64,000 nt of DNA, taken from assembly GCA_910579705.1 (NCBI GenBank), contig CAJTUI010000001.1:62001-126000 (forward strand), in the 5' to 3' direction. Positions 9,801 to 17,985 of this stretch are shown here, one piece after another. How positions within the stretch are numbered: position 1 is the first letter of the stretch; the number at the start of each line of letters is the position of its first letter. This DNA comes from an uncultured Christensenella sp. Its GTDB lineage: Bacteria > Bacillota > Clostridia > Christensenellales > Borkfalkiaceae. The notes beneath the pieces are model-generated. The model had not been told where the DNA came from and made no database searches. It worked only from the letters and a program-made list of their open reading frames with translations. A program made the position numbers and the translations under genes.

Positions 9801-12630
9801 AATCCGTCGTTCCGCTTATGTAAGTATTCGTAATAAACTGGCGGCCAGTGAATAGCTCGATGGTATCCTGATAACCGAGCAAACGGCAATTATCAATCGT
9901 TACCTGGTCTGCCTGTATAAGCATTGCAAGAGCGCGCTCGCCGTTACTACCCGCGCCGTAAACGTCGTCAAACGAGCTCTGGCTGTTATAATAGTTGGAT
10001 ACGGTAATGTTTTCGATACTGAATCCGACAGCCCTTTCTCTTACTGCCAACGTTGCGGTGGAATCCGTCACGTGTTGAAATCCCGATTCGTCCAGTATTC
10101 CAAACAAAGAGTTATACTCGATTTTTACCTCTCCCTCGCCTACGCCTTGCATTTTAAGCTTAGGAATATTGATTTCCAACTTTTCTTTGTAAATTCCGGG
10201 GGCTATTTCTATTGTTTTGGTTGCATCGGGCTTAGCGCTTTCAAGGAAGTCAAGCGCCTGCTGTATTGTCTTGAAAGCATACTTATCCTCTACAAGCGTG
10301 CCCACGGCCGCGTCTTCGGTGGCTTTATCAACTATAACTTTTACAGCAGTTGCAGTGCTTAAATCCGCAGGCTTATTCGCAACGTAAACTTCGAACGTAG
10401 CCTCTTTACCGTAAGCGTTTACCGTAACGACCTGCTTGCCGGTCTGTGTTTTGTCATAACCTTCTATCATTGCCGCGGTTACAAGAGAACTGTCTACGCG
10501 GAACGTATGAGTCTTATCTGCAACACCGTCTACCGACGTGTTAAGGATAAGCGTCAATCCGTCGAGGTCAAGCTCGTCACCGATGTAATACAGCTGTTTT
10601 AAAGCGTGGTTCGAATACACGCCGTTGCCGTACGAAGTGTTAGTACTTTCCTTTACGATTTTATTTGCGCCGACCGTAACGCCGTCAACCCCGTACACAA
10701 ATACGTCGTAAGTAGCGGTGAACGGTTCTTTGCCATCGACGGTATATTTAACGGTTACGGTATACTTGCCCGAAACGTCTTTCTTGTAATCTGTCGATAT
10801 AACTTCGTAATTGCCGCTTGCCAGCGTATCCTGCCTGCCGTTGCTGTAATTGAGCGACACGGAAAGTCCGTTACTGTTGAAATCGCTGCCTATAAGGAAA
10901 TCGCGTGTGCCGTCCGAAACAGTTATACTTACGGGAGTGCCCTTTTTAAGTTCCTCGGTCACGGTTAATTTAGTAATTCTGGAAGATACGTTTGTTTCTA
11001 TAACGTAGGTGCCCGCCTCTAAACCCGAAGCGCTGAAATTATAAGATTCTTTATTCGGCGTCGAGTGCGATCCCCAGTCCGCAGGAGTAATGTCTACGCC
11101 GTCTTTCTTAATCGTATAGGTAGTAGCCGCCGAAGACGACGCGCCCGTTCCCGTAAAACTTATAGTGTTTGTTCTGCCGCTTACGACAATTGTGATTTTT
11201 CTGTTTCCGCCCGTATTTACGGTAGTATCGTTTTCGAACTTAACGCCCTGCTGGAATGTAAACTTGCCCTGAGTTACGTCTGCAGACGTGGCGCCCGTTC
11301 CGTAAGTCGCCGTTGCCGAGGCGTAATCGAATTTTGTTTCTATCGTTTCATACTCTTCGACGGGAGGGTCAACCTCGGAACCGCCCGATTTGCTTATCTT
11401 GAAGGTTATTTCACCGTCGCCGTATATGAGCACTAAATACGTGCCCACTTCCAACGGCTCCGAAAGGTCAAGCGACTCGTCAATTCCGTCGCCGAAACTG
11501 TTGGGAACACCAAGCTCGTAATCAATCCCTTCGGTAACGGTATATATACCCGCCTCGGCTATTTCGATTGTACAGAAAACCGCATCGTAAAAACCTGCGC
11601 CTTCTACCGTCAAATCTTTGCCGACGGTAAGTTCGTAAGGGTTCTCGGCCGTGCCCATTTTCTCTTCCGCTTCTTCTATTGTTATCGTTAAACCTTCCAC
11701 ATTTTCGCCGTTGCTACGCACAATAAACGTATCGGTAAAACCTTCATAGAAGTCGAATTCAAGCGGATTACCCATCTGCCTTCCGCTGACCACTTTCACA
11801 TCATCGCATATTGCGCCGTTCCTGGTAACCGATATTTTATACGTCTGCCCGTCAACCGCGTTCTTGATTGTGTACTCCGTTCCTTCCGCGTTAGCTGTTA
11901 TTCCGCCGTTGTCGCCTATGTTCAAAGCGGGCGCCTGTACTGGAGGAAGTTCCTGCTCCACCCATTTCGCATATAATTTCAGATTTGCGGTAACAGGCGT
12001 TTTAAAGTCGTATATAGTCGTACACGCGCTATCGGTATACCAGCCGTGGAAAACCCAACCCTCTTCTGCGGGTTCCGCAGGTGCCTCGACCTTTGCGTCT
12101 TTATTTACGGTTAAGGGTTTAATCTGCTCGCCGTGACCTTTCATATCGAAAGTTACGGTAAAAGTAGTAACAGGCGTTTGTTGTTCCGTCCATTTAGCAT
12201 AAATCGTCACGTTGCCCGTAACCGACTTTTCAAAGTCATACGCCGTCTTGCACTCCGCGTCGCTATACCAACCGCCGAACGCCCAGCCCGTTGCCGTGGG
12301 GTCGGTGGGTCTGGAAACTTTTCCGCCCTCCTCAACTTCGACCGTACTGTTAGTGCCGTGGCCGTTAAGATTGAACGTAACGATATACTTTGTTACCGGT
12401 TTAAGATAGTCGCATACCGTACACTTGCCGTCCTCACTCCAGGTATGCTCGCCGTACGCGTCCTTCTCGTCGTGCTCGCACGTAGCGTCGTGCCAGTGAT
12501 GCGTCGAATCATTCGACCACCCGACGGAATACTCGTGCTTGTGTCCGCAACCGAATAAGGTTACACAGCTTGCAGCAGCGGCGCTCAACGTAAGAGTCGC
12601 CAATGCTTTCAAAAGCTTTTTGTTCTTCAT
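6865..12630 (-). CDS. giant multidomain pectin methylesterase (CE8) lipoprotein with InlB-type repeats
   Basis: 1921 residues, far longer than a bare pectinesterase (about 300-400). Order: lipoprotein signal 1-28 (C28 after L-F-G, alternative C22); Cys/His-rich segment 30-75; two InlB B-repeats about 81-147 and 156-223, each ending in YAKW; beta domains including a bacterial Ig-like part near 565-650; CE8 beta-helix about 755-1108; helical FIVAR-like segments about 1115-1265 and 1470-1620; a lectin-like beta domain about 1268-1470; a third InlB repeat about 1626-1694; C-terminal Ig-like tail. CE8 residues seen: GYQDT (Q921, D922), GTTDFIFG (D943) and IGRAWG (R1013); the earlier conserved Gln is apparently R899. 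It should de-esterify pectin outside the cell while tethered to the membrane. AGGAGGGG precedes the ATG. Confidence 0.9.
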   Translation of the reverse strand: MKNKKLLKALATLTLSAAAASCVTLFGCGHKHEYSVGWSNDSTHHWHDATCEHDEKDAYGEHTWSEDGKCTVCDYLKPVTKYIVTFNLNGHGTNSTVEVEEGGKVSRPTDPTATGWAFGGWYSDAECKTAYDFEKSVTGNVTIYAKWTEQQTPVTTFTVTFDMKGHGEQIKPLTVNKDAKVEAPAEPAEEGWVFHGWYTDSACTTIYDFKTPVTANLKLYAKWVEQELPPVQAPALNIGDNGGITANAEGTEYTIKNAVDGQTYKISVTRNGAICDDVKVVSGRQMGNPLEFDFYEGFTDTFIVRSNGENVEGLTITIEEAEEKMGTAENPYELTVGKDLTVEGAGFYDAVFCTIEIAEAGIYTVTEGIDYELGVPNSFGDGIDESLDLSEPLEVGTYLVLIYGDGEITFKISKSGGSEVDPPVEEYETIETKFDYASATATYGTGATSADVTQGKFTFQQGVKFENDTTVNTGGNRKITIVVSGRTNTISFTGTGASSSAATTYTIKKDGVDITPADWGSHSTPNKESYNFSASGLEAGTYVIETNVSSRITKLTVTEELKKGTPVSITVSDGTRDFLIGSDFNSNGLSVSLNYSNGRQDTLASGNYEVISTDYKKDVSGKYTVTVKYTVDGKEPFTATYDVFVYGVDGVTVGANKIVKESTNTSYGNGVYSNHALKQLYYIGDELDLDGLTLILNTSVDGVADKTHTFRVDSSLVTAAMIEGYDKTQTGKQVVTVNAYGKEATFEVYVANKPADLSTATAVKVIVDKATEDAAVGTLVEDKYAFKTIQQALDFLESAKPDATKTIEIAPGIYKEKLEINIPKLKMQGVGEGEVKIEYNSLFGILDESGFQHVTDSTATLAVRERAVGFSIENITVSNYYNSQSSFDDVYGAGSNGERALAMLIQADQVTIDNCRLLGYQDTIELFTGRQFITNTYISGTTDFIFGTNNTTYFYNCEIRSIATAKNENGGYITAFKGNNKGSNDAIKYGTIFDECRFTADNEVAEGKTAIGRAWGANATVLIMNSELGAHISKGTGINRNDRYVKMNADPTAATVHFREYANTGAGAIDASWTGKTATIATAELAAEYSDLSKVFGTTDGTVVWAEAWEVTIDLTDLKQSAKTELSAYRQEDIEAIPEGNDEIISQIATIKSGAAIDAADSIAGIKTALADAKKEIDELILSTKSIEDLRAEALEDLRAYADEKLGKFDETADAELFESVNTSINENTPSINAAADRTVLAEALANAKEDIDNVVFEYEEAKKREGKILYEDFEIGYTAGQKLDAFSGVYGNAGVYGEKDGNAVIVANGNGLAAEHASSSSNISMIIDFGPVTGVVEGFVTLKPTLMGTKWSIVQFVDSTGKEIFALYTNATKDGPLQYRIPDATAADGFAYTNGVQSCTLSANKAFTVNFSFDLSGEGHKVNVSVNIDGTTYNIATDLTTDITDLAGIKLTSSSSGSRHIIVDDISVEGTRVELAEYKTKILAKLESVYNGYDLTAYTYNGETLTAAYNGAVTEINGETANTYASVIELYNNCVKAMSEVKTDAVVDAENALKDAKDNAKTQLNEYKAGQFTKEENKTAYETALAAGLQAIEDAATIDAAEQAWLDAKSAIDLILTDTDLDKTIYTVTFVNADVESLSIPEGNTVNKPTDPSDENSVFVGWYTDDTFTQEFKFAGEEGANTITANTNVYAKWHALHKDITVNTASFNANNVESAVTLDGTYSGIITIMAYAKELDNALNTNGTNKVVQVKGGTSDGNKRKFEIDLTGVQGKATITVMASSNGDSARTMFFAKSNTNSSTNAISEVYSVAGKTPTKCEITVDGGSKYYFCTASSTNWIYSIDVSYETVTGTKELTDINGTVTLNGDTADLSNVTFAVKDGEAVTAESLGDNVTVVVSEDKTTVTVSYGKLSKVFTVTTTE

Positions 12631-12680
12631 TTCCCCTCCTAAAATAATTAATAATACAAAACACTATTAAACGTTTTTAT

Positions 12681-12704
12681 ATGTAGGAAACGAAGTTTCC
12701 TACA
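12681..12704 (-). repeat. stem-loop 1 upstream of the pectinesterase gene
   Basis: Perfect inverted repeat ATGTAGGAAAC/GTTTCCTACAT around GAA (UUC on the minus-strand RNA), 50 bases before the ATG. Probably in the transcribed leader. Confidence 0.8.
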
Positions 12705-12706
12705 TA

Positions 12707-12729
12707 CGCGGATATGAAAAATATCCGCG
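12707..12729 (-). repeat. stem-loop 2 upstream of the pectinesterase gene
   Basis: Perfect 9-bp arms CGCGGATAT and ATATCCGCG with a 5-base loop, only two bases from stem-loop 1. Confidence 0.8.
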
Positions 12730-12760
12730 GCGATAAACCGTGCTTTATTAAATTTTATAC

Positions 12761-12779
12761 ATACAGGTTATCCCTGTAT
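12761..12779 (-). promoter_or_regulatory. candidate operator palindrome of the pectinesterase gene
   Basis: Perfect 7-bp half-sites ATACAGG and CCTGTAT separated by 5 bases. It starts 13 bases after a TATAAT on minus (12797-12792), so it would cover roughly +6 to +24 of a transcript: a typical repressor position. No -35 box is convincing, so the promoter assignment is tentative. Confidence 0.45.
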
Positions 12780-12920
12780 TTCAACACTTTTATTATACAA
12801 TAAATAACCTTTTTCGTATATCAAATATTTTACTTTTTTATATATATTTTTTACTTTTTTGACTATATCTTTCAAAAACTTGCAATTACTTTCAAGAAAA
12901 TGATTGTTTTGTCCCAAACA

Positions 12921-12950
12921 AAAAAACGCCCGCACCGGGGCGTTTTTTTA
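12921..12950 (-). terminator. terminator of tRNA-Gly (readable from both sides)
   Basis: Inverted repeat AAAAAACGCC...GGCGTTTTTT immediately after the tRNA 3' end. On minus it ends with a run of T, and on plus likewise. Confidence 0.88.
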
Positions 12951-12951
12951 T

Positions 12952-13026
12952 TGGAGCAGGTGACGGGAGTCGGACCCGCCAAAATCAGCTTGGGAAGCTG
13001 ACGCCATACCGCTAGGCGACACCTGC
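12952..13026 (-). tRNA. tRNA-Gly (anticodon CCC)
   Basis: 75 bases including encoded CCA. Acceptor GCAGGTG pairs with CACCTGC, discriminator T. Anticodon stem TCAGC/GCTGA encloses TTCCCAA, giving CCC (codon GGG). The T arm is standard. Confidence 0.95.
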
Positions 13027-13150
13027 AATTGCTGATATAAATATAACATACTTAAACAAAAAAGAAAAGCAAATTGAACTTATTTTTTTATTTTTTTGGA
13101 GCGTGATTAAAAAGACGAACAAAAGTTAAAAACTTAGTCGGAGGTTTAAT

Positions 13151-14404
13151 ATGAATCCTATAAAAGAAAAATCCAAAACACTGGAAAACAGTTTCTTACC
13201 GCTGAAAAAAATGTATCCGAAAAGTTACAATAAGGATAAAACTTCTCCCTACACTAAGACGCGCGTAATACTTATGAACGGAACAGAGTTCGAATCGCAG
13301 TGGTTTATGCACAACTTTGCAAGGCATTGCGACGTGCCCGAAATTCTGAGCGCGCTGGCGGTTGTGCGCCGTCAGGAGCAGCAACAGCAAAAGCGTATCA
13401 GCTGTTTAAAGCCGCTTAACGAAAGCATTCTTGAAACTACTATCGCATACGAGCAGTTGGCCGTGGATTTAACCGCCGTGCTTGCAAGACACGAAACCGA
13501 CGCGGCGAATATTAAAGCGCTCAATTTTGCGCTTTTGGAAGATTTCGATCACCTGTACAGATATGCAAATCTTCTTAAAACGGACAAAAATCAGGACGCC
13601 GATATGCTTGTCGGCAAGTACACCGAAATTATGCCCGGCCGCCCTACCGTTGCCGAGCACCGCTATCCTTCCGACGATGTTTCGCCGCATATGAACGCCG
13701 AAAAAGCGGACCTTTACAGCAAGCTTGTGGCCAGCACCATCACCGCCGCGGAGCAGCAGACTATGAACTACTATATGAATATAGCGCAGTGGTATAAGAA
13801 CGATTTGGGAAGGCGGCTGTATGCGGAAATCGCTATGATAGAGGAAGCGCACGTCACGCAGTACGAGAGCCTTAAAGACCCGAACCTCAGCTGGTTGGAG
13901 CAGTGGGTTATGCACGAGTATTGCGAGTGCTGGCTTTACTATTCGGCTATGCAGGACGAAAGCGACGAGTATATCAAGAAAATCTGGACGGAGCATTTCA
14001 AGATGGAAGTCGCGCACCTTAAAACGGCGGCCAAGCTTCTTAAAAAGTTCGAGCACAAGAGCTTCGAAAGCGTTTGCGGAAACGGTGAGTTCCCAAAGCT
14101 TTTGAAACTTGGAGGAAACAAGGAATATATCCGCAAAGTGCTTGAAGAAACCGTTAAGTATACCGCCGACAACACCGAAGTCATTCGCGATTTCAAGGAT
14201 ATCAGGAAGATACCCGACGGACACAGATACTTCGATTACCAGAAATATATGTCGGGCGACCCGAATAAGAACCCTTCGCATCTGGTTGTGAAAAAAGCAA
14301 TCGAGCGGCTGGGCAAGGACTACCGCTATCAGGATAAAGAGCACCCCGTCAAGGAGCTTAGAAACAGACAACAGGACAATACTTCCATTTCCAGAACGAA
14401 ATAA
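13151..14404 (+). CDS. ferritin-like di-iron domain protein of unknown function
   Basis: 417 residues, cytoplasmic (no signal or membrane segment). The middle carries a textbook ferritin-like ligand set: E201 (helix A), E231-x-x-H234 (EEAH, helix B), E256 (helix C) and E286-x-x-H289 (EVAH, helix D), with about 30 residues A-B and C-D. A second, more N-terminal helical part holds E95 and E130/H134 (EDFDH). The last 80 residues are charged and polar. The set predicts a carboxylate-bridged di-iron or di-manganese centre, as in rubrerythrins, but no rubredoxin CxxC is present. Function is not recognised; oxidative stress, metal storage or spore-coat association are only guesses. CGGAGG precedes ATG 13151. 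It is monocistronic and ends in a strong terminator. Confidence 0.75.
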   Translation: MNPIKEKSKTLENSFLPLKKMYPKSYNKDKTSPYTKTRVILMNGTEFESQWFMHNFARHCDVPEILSALAVVRRQEQQQQKRISCLKPLNESILETTIAYEQLAVDLTAVLARHETDAANIKALNFALLEDFDHLYRYANLLKTDKNQDADMLVGKYTEIMPGRPTVAEHRYPSDDVSPHMNAEKADLYSKLVASTITAAEQQTMNYYMNIAQWYKNDLGRRLYAEIAMIEEAHVTQYESLKDPNLSWLEQWVMHEYCECWLYYSAMQDESDEYIKKIWTEHFKMEVAHLKTAAKLLKKFEHKSFESVCGNGEFPKLLKLGGNKEYIRKVLEETVKYTADNTEVIRDFKDIRKIPDGHRYFDYQKYMSGDPNKNPSHLVVKKAIERLGKDYRYQDKEHPVKELRNRQQDNTSISRTK

Positions 14405-14436
14405 AAAAAGCGGGGCGATCATCTGCCCCGCTTTTT
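14405..14436. terminator. bidirectional terminator shared by two convergent genes
   Basis: 12-bp stem AAAAAGCGGGGC/GCCCCGCTTTTT with an 8-base loop. It directly follows the TAA of the plus gene (14404) and contains the TGA (14421-14419) and last codons of the minus DUF5662 gene. Confidence 0.9.
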
Positions 14437-14955
14437 ATTGTCTTTTACGAATTTTTTCAGCTGTGAGAACGTGTACTTTTCGCCGTGCTCTTTAAGCATT
14501 GTCAGAAAATATCTCAAATCGTCGCAGGTCTTTTCATTCATTCCCTGCTTATCCGTTCTCGTTTCGAAATATTCGAGAGGATATCCGTCGCCGTAATCTT
14601 TCTTCTTATAAATTTTACTTGCGGCGATACGGTCGCATATCATTTCCGCAAAATACCTTGCGGGCATTTCCACATACACCTTCTTTCCGTCCGAAAAGTC
14701 CGTCCAGTACTCGAAGTGGTGCTTGTTTCTGCCCTTATGATGTAGCCAGGCCGCGGAATATCCCAGCACCTCCCTCTCCCTTGCCTGAGGGCTGCGGTTG
14801 CCCTGAAAATATCTTGCGCCCGCCCAGAACTCCGACGGCGAATACTTGGACAAATCGTGCGTAAGTCCCTGCCTGTAAAGCCCGACTTTGAAACAGTTGC
14901 GCCTAACGGCGCGGCGGTGCCTTGAAACGGTTAAAAAATGTTTGATTACGTGCAT
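14419..14955 (-). CDS. DUF5662 family protein
   Basis: 178 residues. It shows the family pattern of an H-rich helical protein: GLYRQGLTHDLSKYSPSEF near 25, LHHKGRNKHHFEYW near 71, and a C-terminal LTMLKEHGEKYTF. The clustered histidines and aspartates (HD, HHxxxxHH) suggest a metal site, perhaps HD-like, but no function is known. Its ATG overlaps the TAA of the MBL-fold gene by one base (TAATG), so the two are translationally coupled, and it is the last gene of the long minus-strand block. Its final codons (R-G-R) are part of the shared terminator stem. Confidence 0.8.
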   Translation of the reverse strand: MHVIKHFLTVSRHRRAVRRNCFKVGLYRQGLTHDLSKYSPSEFWAGARYFQGNRSPQAREREVLGYSAAWLHHKGRNKHHFEYWTDFSDGKKVYVEMPARYFAEMICDRIAASKIYKKKDYGDGYPLEYFETRTDKQGMNEKTCDDLRYFLTMLKEHGEKYTFSQLKKFVKDNKKRGR

Positions 14956-15791
14956 TATATCTCCACAACCATTCCGTCATAGGCCGCGGTTACGCCGTAC
15001 TTTGTTTCTATATCATTCAGGTGTTGACGCGTGGGATTGGAATTGTGCGAAAAATGCGAGATTATTATCTTCGTGCGTTCGTCTATTATTCCCAGACCCG
15101 AAAGTTTATCCTTCATATACATTACGTCCTCTATTCCCATATGCCGCGCGTTAAATCCGCCCGTCTGCTCTATAAATGTACAGTCGAAACACACCGCGTC
15201 TGCCCTTGCACCGCGTTCCGCAAGATGGTCGACCGCACCGTCACGCAATCTTCCCGTATCGTAGAAATGAAGATAGCTCTTGCCGTCCTTTTCTATGTAA
15301 TATAAGAGCGCGTCCTCAACCTTGCTGTGGTTTGCGGGCAAGGTCAGAACATTATAGCCGCCGAACGAAAAAGATTGATAAGGTTTTATTTCAGTAAAGT
15401 TAATATTGGGCGCAACTTCGGGTTTCATCTCCCTCGCCGTGCACTCCGAATAAACTTTTCCGACCTCCGCATTGCCGTAAATTTCAAGCCTTTCACCCGA
15501 AAGCGACGCGTACTTATAGCCGCGCAAAATAAAGTCGTGCGCGTAAAAGTGGTCCATATGCGAATGCGTGGCAAGTATATATCTGACTTCGCCGAGATTA
15601 ATTCCGTACTTCAACGAATGCGCATAAGCGTCGGGCGGGAAATCCACCGAAAGACAGCCGTCAATCAGAACCTGTGCGCGCGTCCTGAACTCTGCCTCGC
15701 CGAGCTTTCTGACTAGACCGCAGATTTTACAGTTACAGAATACGGCGGGCACTCCCTCCGCCGCTCCGGTTCCCAAAAAACGTATTTTCAT
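14955..15791 (-). CDS. MBL-fold metallo-hydrolase, PhnP-like
   Basis: 278 residues. The N-terminus GTGAAEGVPAVFCNCKIC is the PhnP-type signature (glycine-rich turn plus a Cys cluster that can bind a structural zinc). The catalytic metallo-beta-lactamase motif is THSHMDH near 95-101, with later ligands in ANHSKVED, YDTG and ISHFSHN. PhnP is a cyclic-phosphate phosphodiesterase; relatives act on other phosphodiesters, so the substrate is open. No phosphonate genes are near. The ATG at 15791 has no Shine-Dalgarno sequence and is preceded by a hairpin. Confidence 0.82.
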   Translation of the reverse strand: MKIRFLGTGAAEGVPAVFCNCKICGLVRKLGEAEFRTRAQVLIDGCLSVDFPPDAYAHSLKYGINLGEVRYILATHSHMDHFYAHDFILRGYKYASLSGERLEIYGNAEVGKVYSECTAREMKPEVAPNINFTEIKPYQSFSFGGYNVLTLPANHSKVEDALLYYIEKDGKSYLHFYDTGRLRDGAVDHLAERGARADAVCFDCTFIEQTGGFNARHMGIEDVMYMKDKLSGLGIIDERTKIIISHFSHNSNPTRQHLNDIETKYGVTAAYDGMVVEI

Positions 15792-15802
15792 AAAATAAAT
15801 TT

Positions 15803-15829
15803 AACAGGGCGATTAAACCTCGCCCTGTT
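15803..15829 (-). terminator. hairpin between dtd and the MBL-fold gene
   Basis: Perfect 10-bp stem AACAGGGCGA/TCGCCCTGTT followed on minus by TTAAATTTATTTT. It resembles an intrinsic terminator but ends 11 bases before the next ATG, so it may give partial termination or process the message. Confidence 0.6.
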
Positions 15830-15832
15830 CCT

Positions 15833-16270
15833 TTAAATTTCGTAAATTATAGTGACAGGACCGTCGTTAAACTGTTCTATCTTCATATCGGCGCCGAAAA
15901 CGCCCGTCTTAACAACCATACCAAGTACGCGCAACTGTTCCGCGGTATACTCGTAAAGCTCGTTGGCCTGCTCGGGCCGCTCCGCCAGCGTAAAACTCGG
16001 CCTGTTGCCGTGCGAGCAGTCGCCGTACAGCGTGAACTGCGAAATAAGCAAAATCTCGCCGCCCACGTCCGAAACGGATAAATTCATTTTACCGTTTCCG
16101 TCTTCGAATATCCTCAGTTTGGAAATCTTATTTGCAACGGCCTGAGCCTGCGCGCGCGTGTCGCCCGTCTTAACGCCGAGATATACCGCCAATCCGAACG
16201 GTATCTCCGATACAAGACTTCCGTCAACTTTAAGCGAGGTGTGCTTTACGCGCTGGATTACAGCCTTCAA
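15833..16270 (-). CDS. dtd: D-aminoacyl-tRNA deacylase
   Basis: 145 residues, the family length. It removes D-amino acids wrongly attached to tRNA. Seen: M-K-A-V-I-Q-R-V at the N-terminus, the active-site SQFTLYGD near 77-84 and the C-terminal GPVTIIYE (the family N-x-GPVT motif). The start is TTG at 16270, placed immediately after the efp TAA with no base between; the canonical N-terminus makes this start secure although no strong ribosome binding site exists. Tight coupling to efp groups two translation-quality factors. Confidence 0.95.
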   Translation of the reverse strand: MKAVIQRVKHTSLKVDGSLVSEIPFGLAVYLGVKTGDTRAQAQAVANKISKLRIFEDGNGKMNLSVSDVGGEILLISQFTLYGDCSHGNRPSFTLAERPEQANELYEYTAEQLRVLGMVVKTGVFGADMKIEQFNDGPVTIIYEI

Positions 16271-16846
16271 TTATTTTCCGACCCTAGACATATATTCGCC
16301 AGTACGGGTATCTATACGGATAGTTTCGCCCTCTTCGACAAACATAGGCACCTGAATCGTCGCGCCCGTTTCCACAACCGCGTTTTTGAGCGCGTTGGTT
16401 GCGGTGTTGCCCTTTACGCCGGGTTCGCATTCGGTAATTTTAAGCTCGACAAAGTTTTCGGGTTCGACAGAGAACGCCGTTCCTTTAAGGAATTTGATGG
16501 TTACGGTATCGTTTTCCTTGATGTATTTGAGCGCTTCTTCAACCTGATCGAGATTGAGCGTTATCATATCGAACGTATCGGGGTCCATAAAATAATAGAA
16601 CTCGCCGTCCGTGTACGAATAGGTCATTTTCTTGGTTTCAACCTGAGCGGTTTCGAGCTTTGTCGTAGGGTTGAACGTGATATCCGAAAGAACCTGTCCC
16701 GTAACCACGTTTTTAAGCGTAGCCCTTACGAAAGCCGCGCCTTTGCCGGGTTTTACGTGCTGGAATTCGGTGACGGTATAAACGCCCTTGCCGTTATACT
16801 CGAAAGTGCTGCCCTTTCTGATGTCGCCTGCTAAAATCGATGCCAT
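16271..16846 (-). CDS. efp: translation elongation factor P
   Basis: 191 residues (family 185-190). It relieves ribosome stalling at polyproline. N-terminal KOW-like domain with the exposed loop VKPGKGAAFVR, whose lysine is the usual modification site, followed by two OB domains ending GATIQVPMFVEEGETIRIDTRTGEY. AAGGAGATATA precedes the ATG. It lies 57 bases downstream of the M24 aminopeptidase gene; this pepP-efp pairing is very common in Firmicutes. Confidence 0.98.
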   Translation of the reverse strand: MASILAGDIRKGSTFEYNGKGVYTVTEFQHVKPGKGAAFVRATLKNVVTGQVLSDITFNPTTKLETAQVETKKMTYSYTDGEFYYFMDPDTFDMITLNLDQVEEALKYIKENDTVTIKFLKGTAFSVEPENFVELKITECEPGVKGNTATNALKNAVVETGATIQVPMFVEEGETIRIDTRTGEYMSRVGK

Positions 16847-16903
16847 AAAATATATCTCCTTTTTCTTTGAGTTATAAGACGTAATTGTGTATTTACGTTT
16901 AGT

Positions 16904-17950
16904 TTATAAAATTAAAAGTTTTTTATCCGAATCGGTCAGGCTTATCACCCTGCCCTTATCCAGCATAACGGTGTCTTCTATCCTTATTCCGTACTGTCCC
17001 TCGAAATATACACCCGGCTCGTCGGAAAACACCATTCCGTTTGACAGCTTGTCCTCCGTTTTAGGCGACAGGCGCGGGAACTCGTGAACGTTTATCCCTA
17101 TGCCGTGGCCGAGCGCGTGGGTAAAGTATTTGTCGATGGAATATTTTTTAAGGCAGTCCCTTGCAATCGCGTCCGCCTCTTTTCCGTTCATACGGTTGGT
17201 TAAGCGTTCTTTGACGAGCATATGCGCCTCCAAAACGTGCGAATAAGCCGTTTTGAAATCCTCGTGTTTGCCGTCGTCGCCGAAAAGGAACGTGCGGGTG
17301 CAATCGGAGCAATATCCGCCGTACTTACAGCCGAAATCTATTAAAACCACGTCGCCGAAAGACAATTTGCGCAAGCCCGTTTCGTGGTGCGGCACGCTTG
17401 AATTTTCGCCGAATGCCACAATCGTATCGAAACTTGTCCCGCCAGCGCCGAATTTACGCATAAGGTATTCCAGAAGCGCGGCGACGTCATTCTCGGTCAT
17501 TCCCTCTTTTATGAGTTCCAAAAGCGCAACGAACGCTCTGTCGGCAATCTCGCAAGCTTTCTTTATATATTCCAGCTCGTAATCCTCTTTAACCGCCATT
17601 GCGGCCGTAAACGCGGGCAGGCTGTCGCAAATCTTCAAACCGAGATTTTTGAGTTTTTCATAATCGCCGTAAAGCGTTCTGCCCACGGGAACGGCAATTT
17701 CCTTATAGCCCGAAAGCAAATTTTCCAGCGGCCCGACGAAATTCTTTACGACGATACCCGTATCTTTCAACGCCTTTTCCGCGCCTTCTAAATAGCGGCT
17801 GTCGGTATAGAAAACCGTGCCGTTTGCGTCGGTCAATACATAGCCGAATGACGTGGAAATACCGGTAAGATACTTTCTCAAATCTTCCGCCTCGGTCAAA
17901 ACGGCCTCGGCTTTTACCGCGTTGTAAATTTTAGCGCAATTATTAATCAT
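16904..17950 (-). CDS. Xaa-Pro aminopeptidase (M24 family)
   Basis: 348 residues. N-terminal creatinase-like domain (about 1-125) and a pita-bread catalytic domain. Metal ligands seen: two Asp in LIDFGCKYGGYCSDCTRTF, His in GHGIGINVHEFP, Glu in SDEPGVYF and Glu in GIRIEDTV. It cleaves the N-terminal residue from peptides with proline in the second position. It is the usual partner of efp in Firmicutes. Confidence 0.95.
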   Translation of the reverse strand: MINNCAKIYNAVKAEAVLTEAEDLRKYLTGISTSFGYVLTDANGTVFYTDSRYLEGAEKALKDTGIVVKNFVGPLENLLSGYKEIAVPVGRTLYGDYEKLKNLGLKICDSLPAFTAAMAVKEDYELEYIKKACEIADRAFVALLELIKEGMTENDVAALLEYLMRKFGAGGTSFDTIVAFGENSSVPHHETGLRKLSFGDVVLIDFGCKYGGYCSDCTRTFLFGDDGKHEDFKTAYSHVLEAHMLVKERLTNRMNGKEADAIARDCLKKYSIDKYFTHALGHGIGINVHEFPRLSPKTEDKLSNGMVFSDEPGVYFEGQYGIRIEDTVMLDKGRVISLTDSDKKLLIL

Positions 17951-17985
17951 TGGATAATCCTGTAATTATTCTAACAAAAAATATA

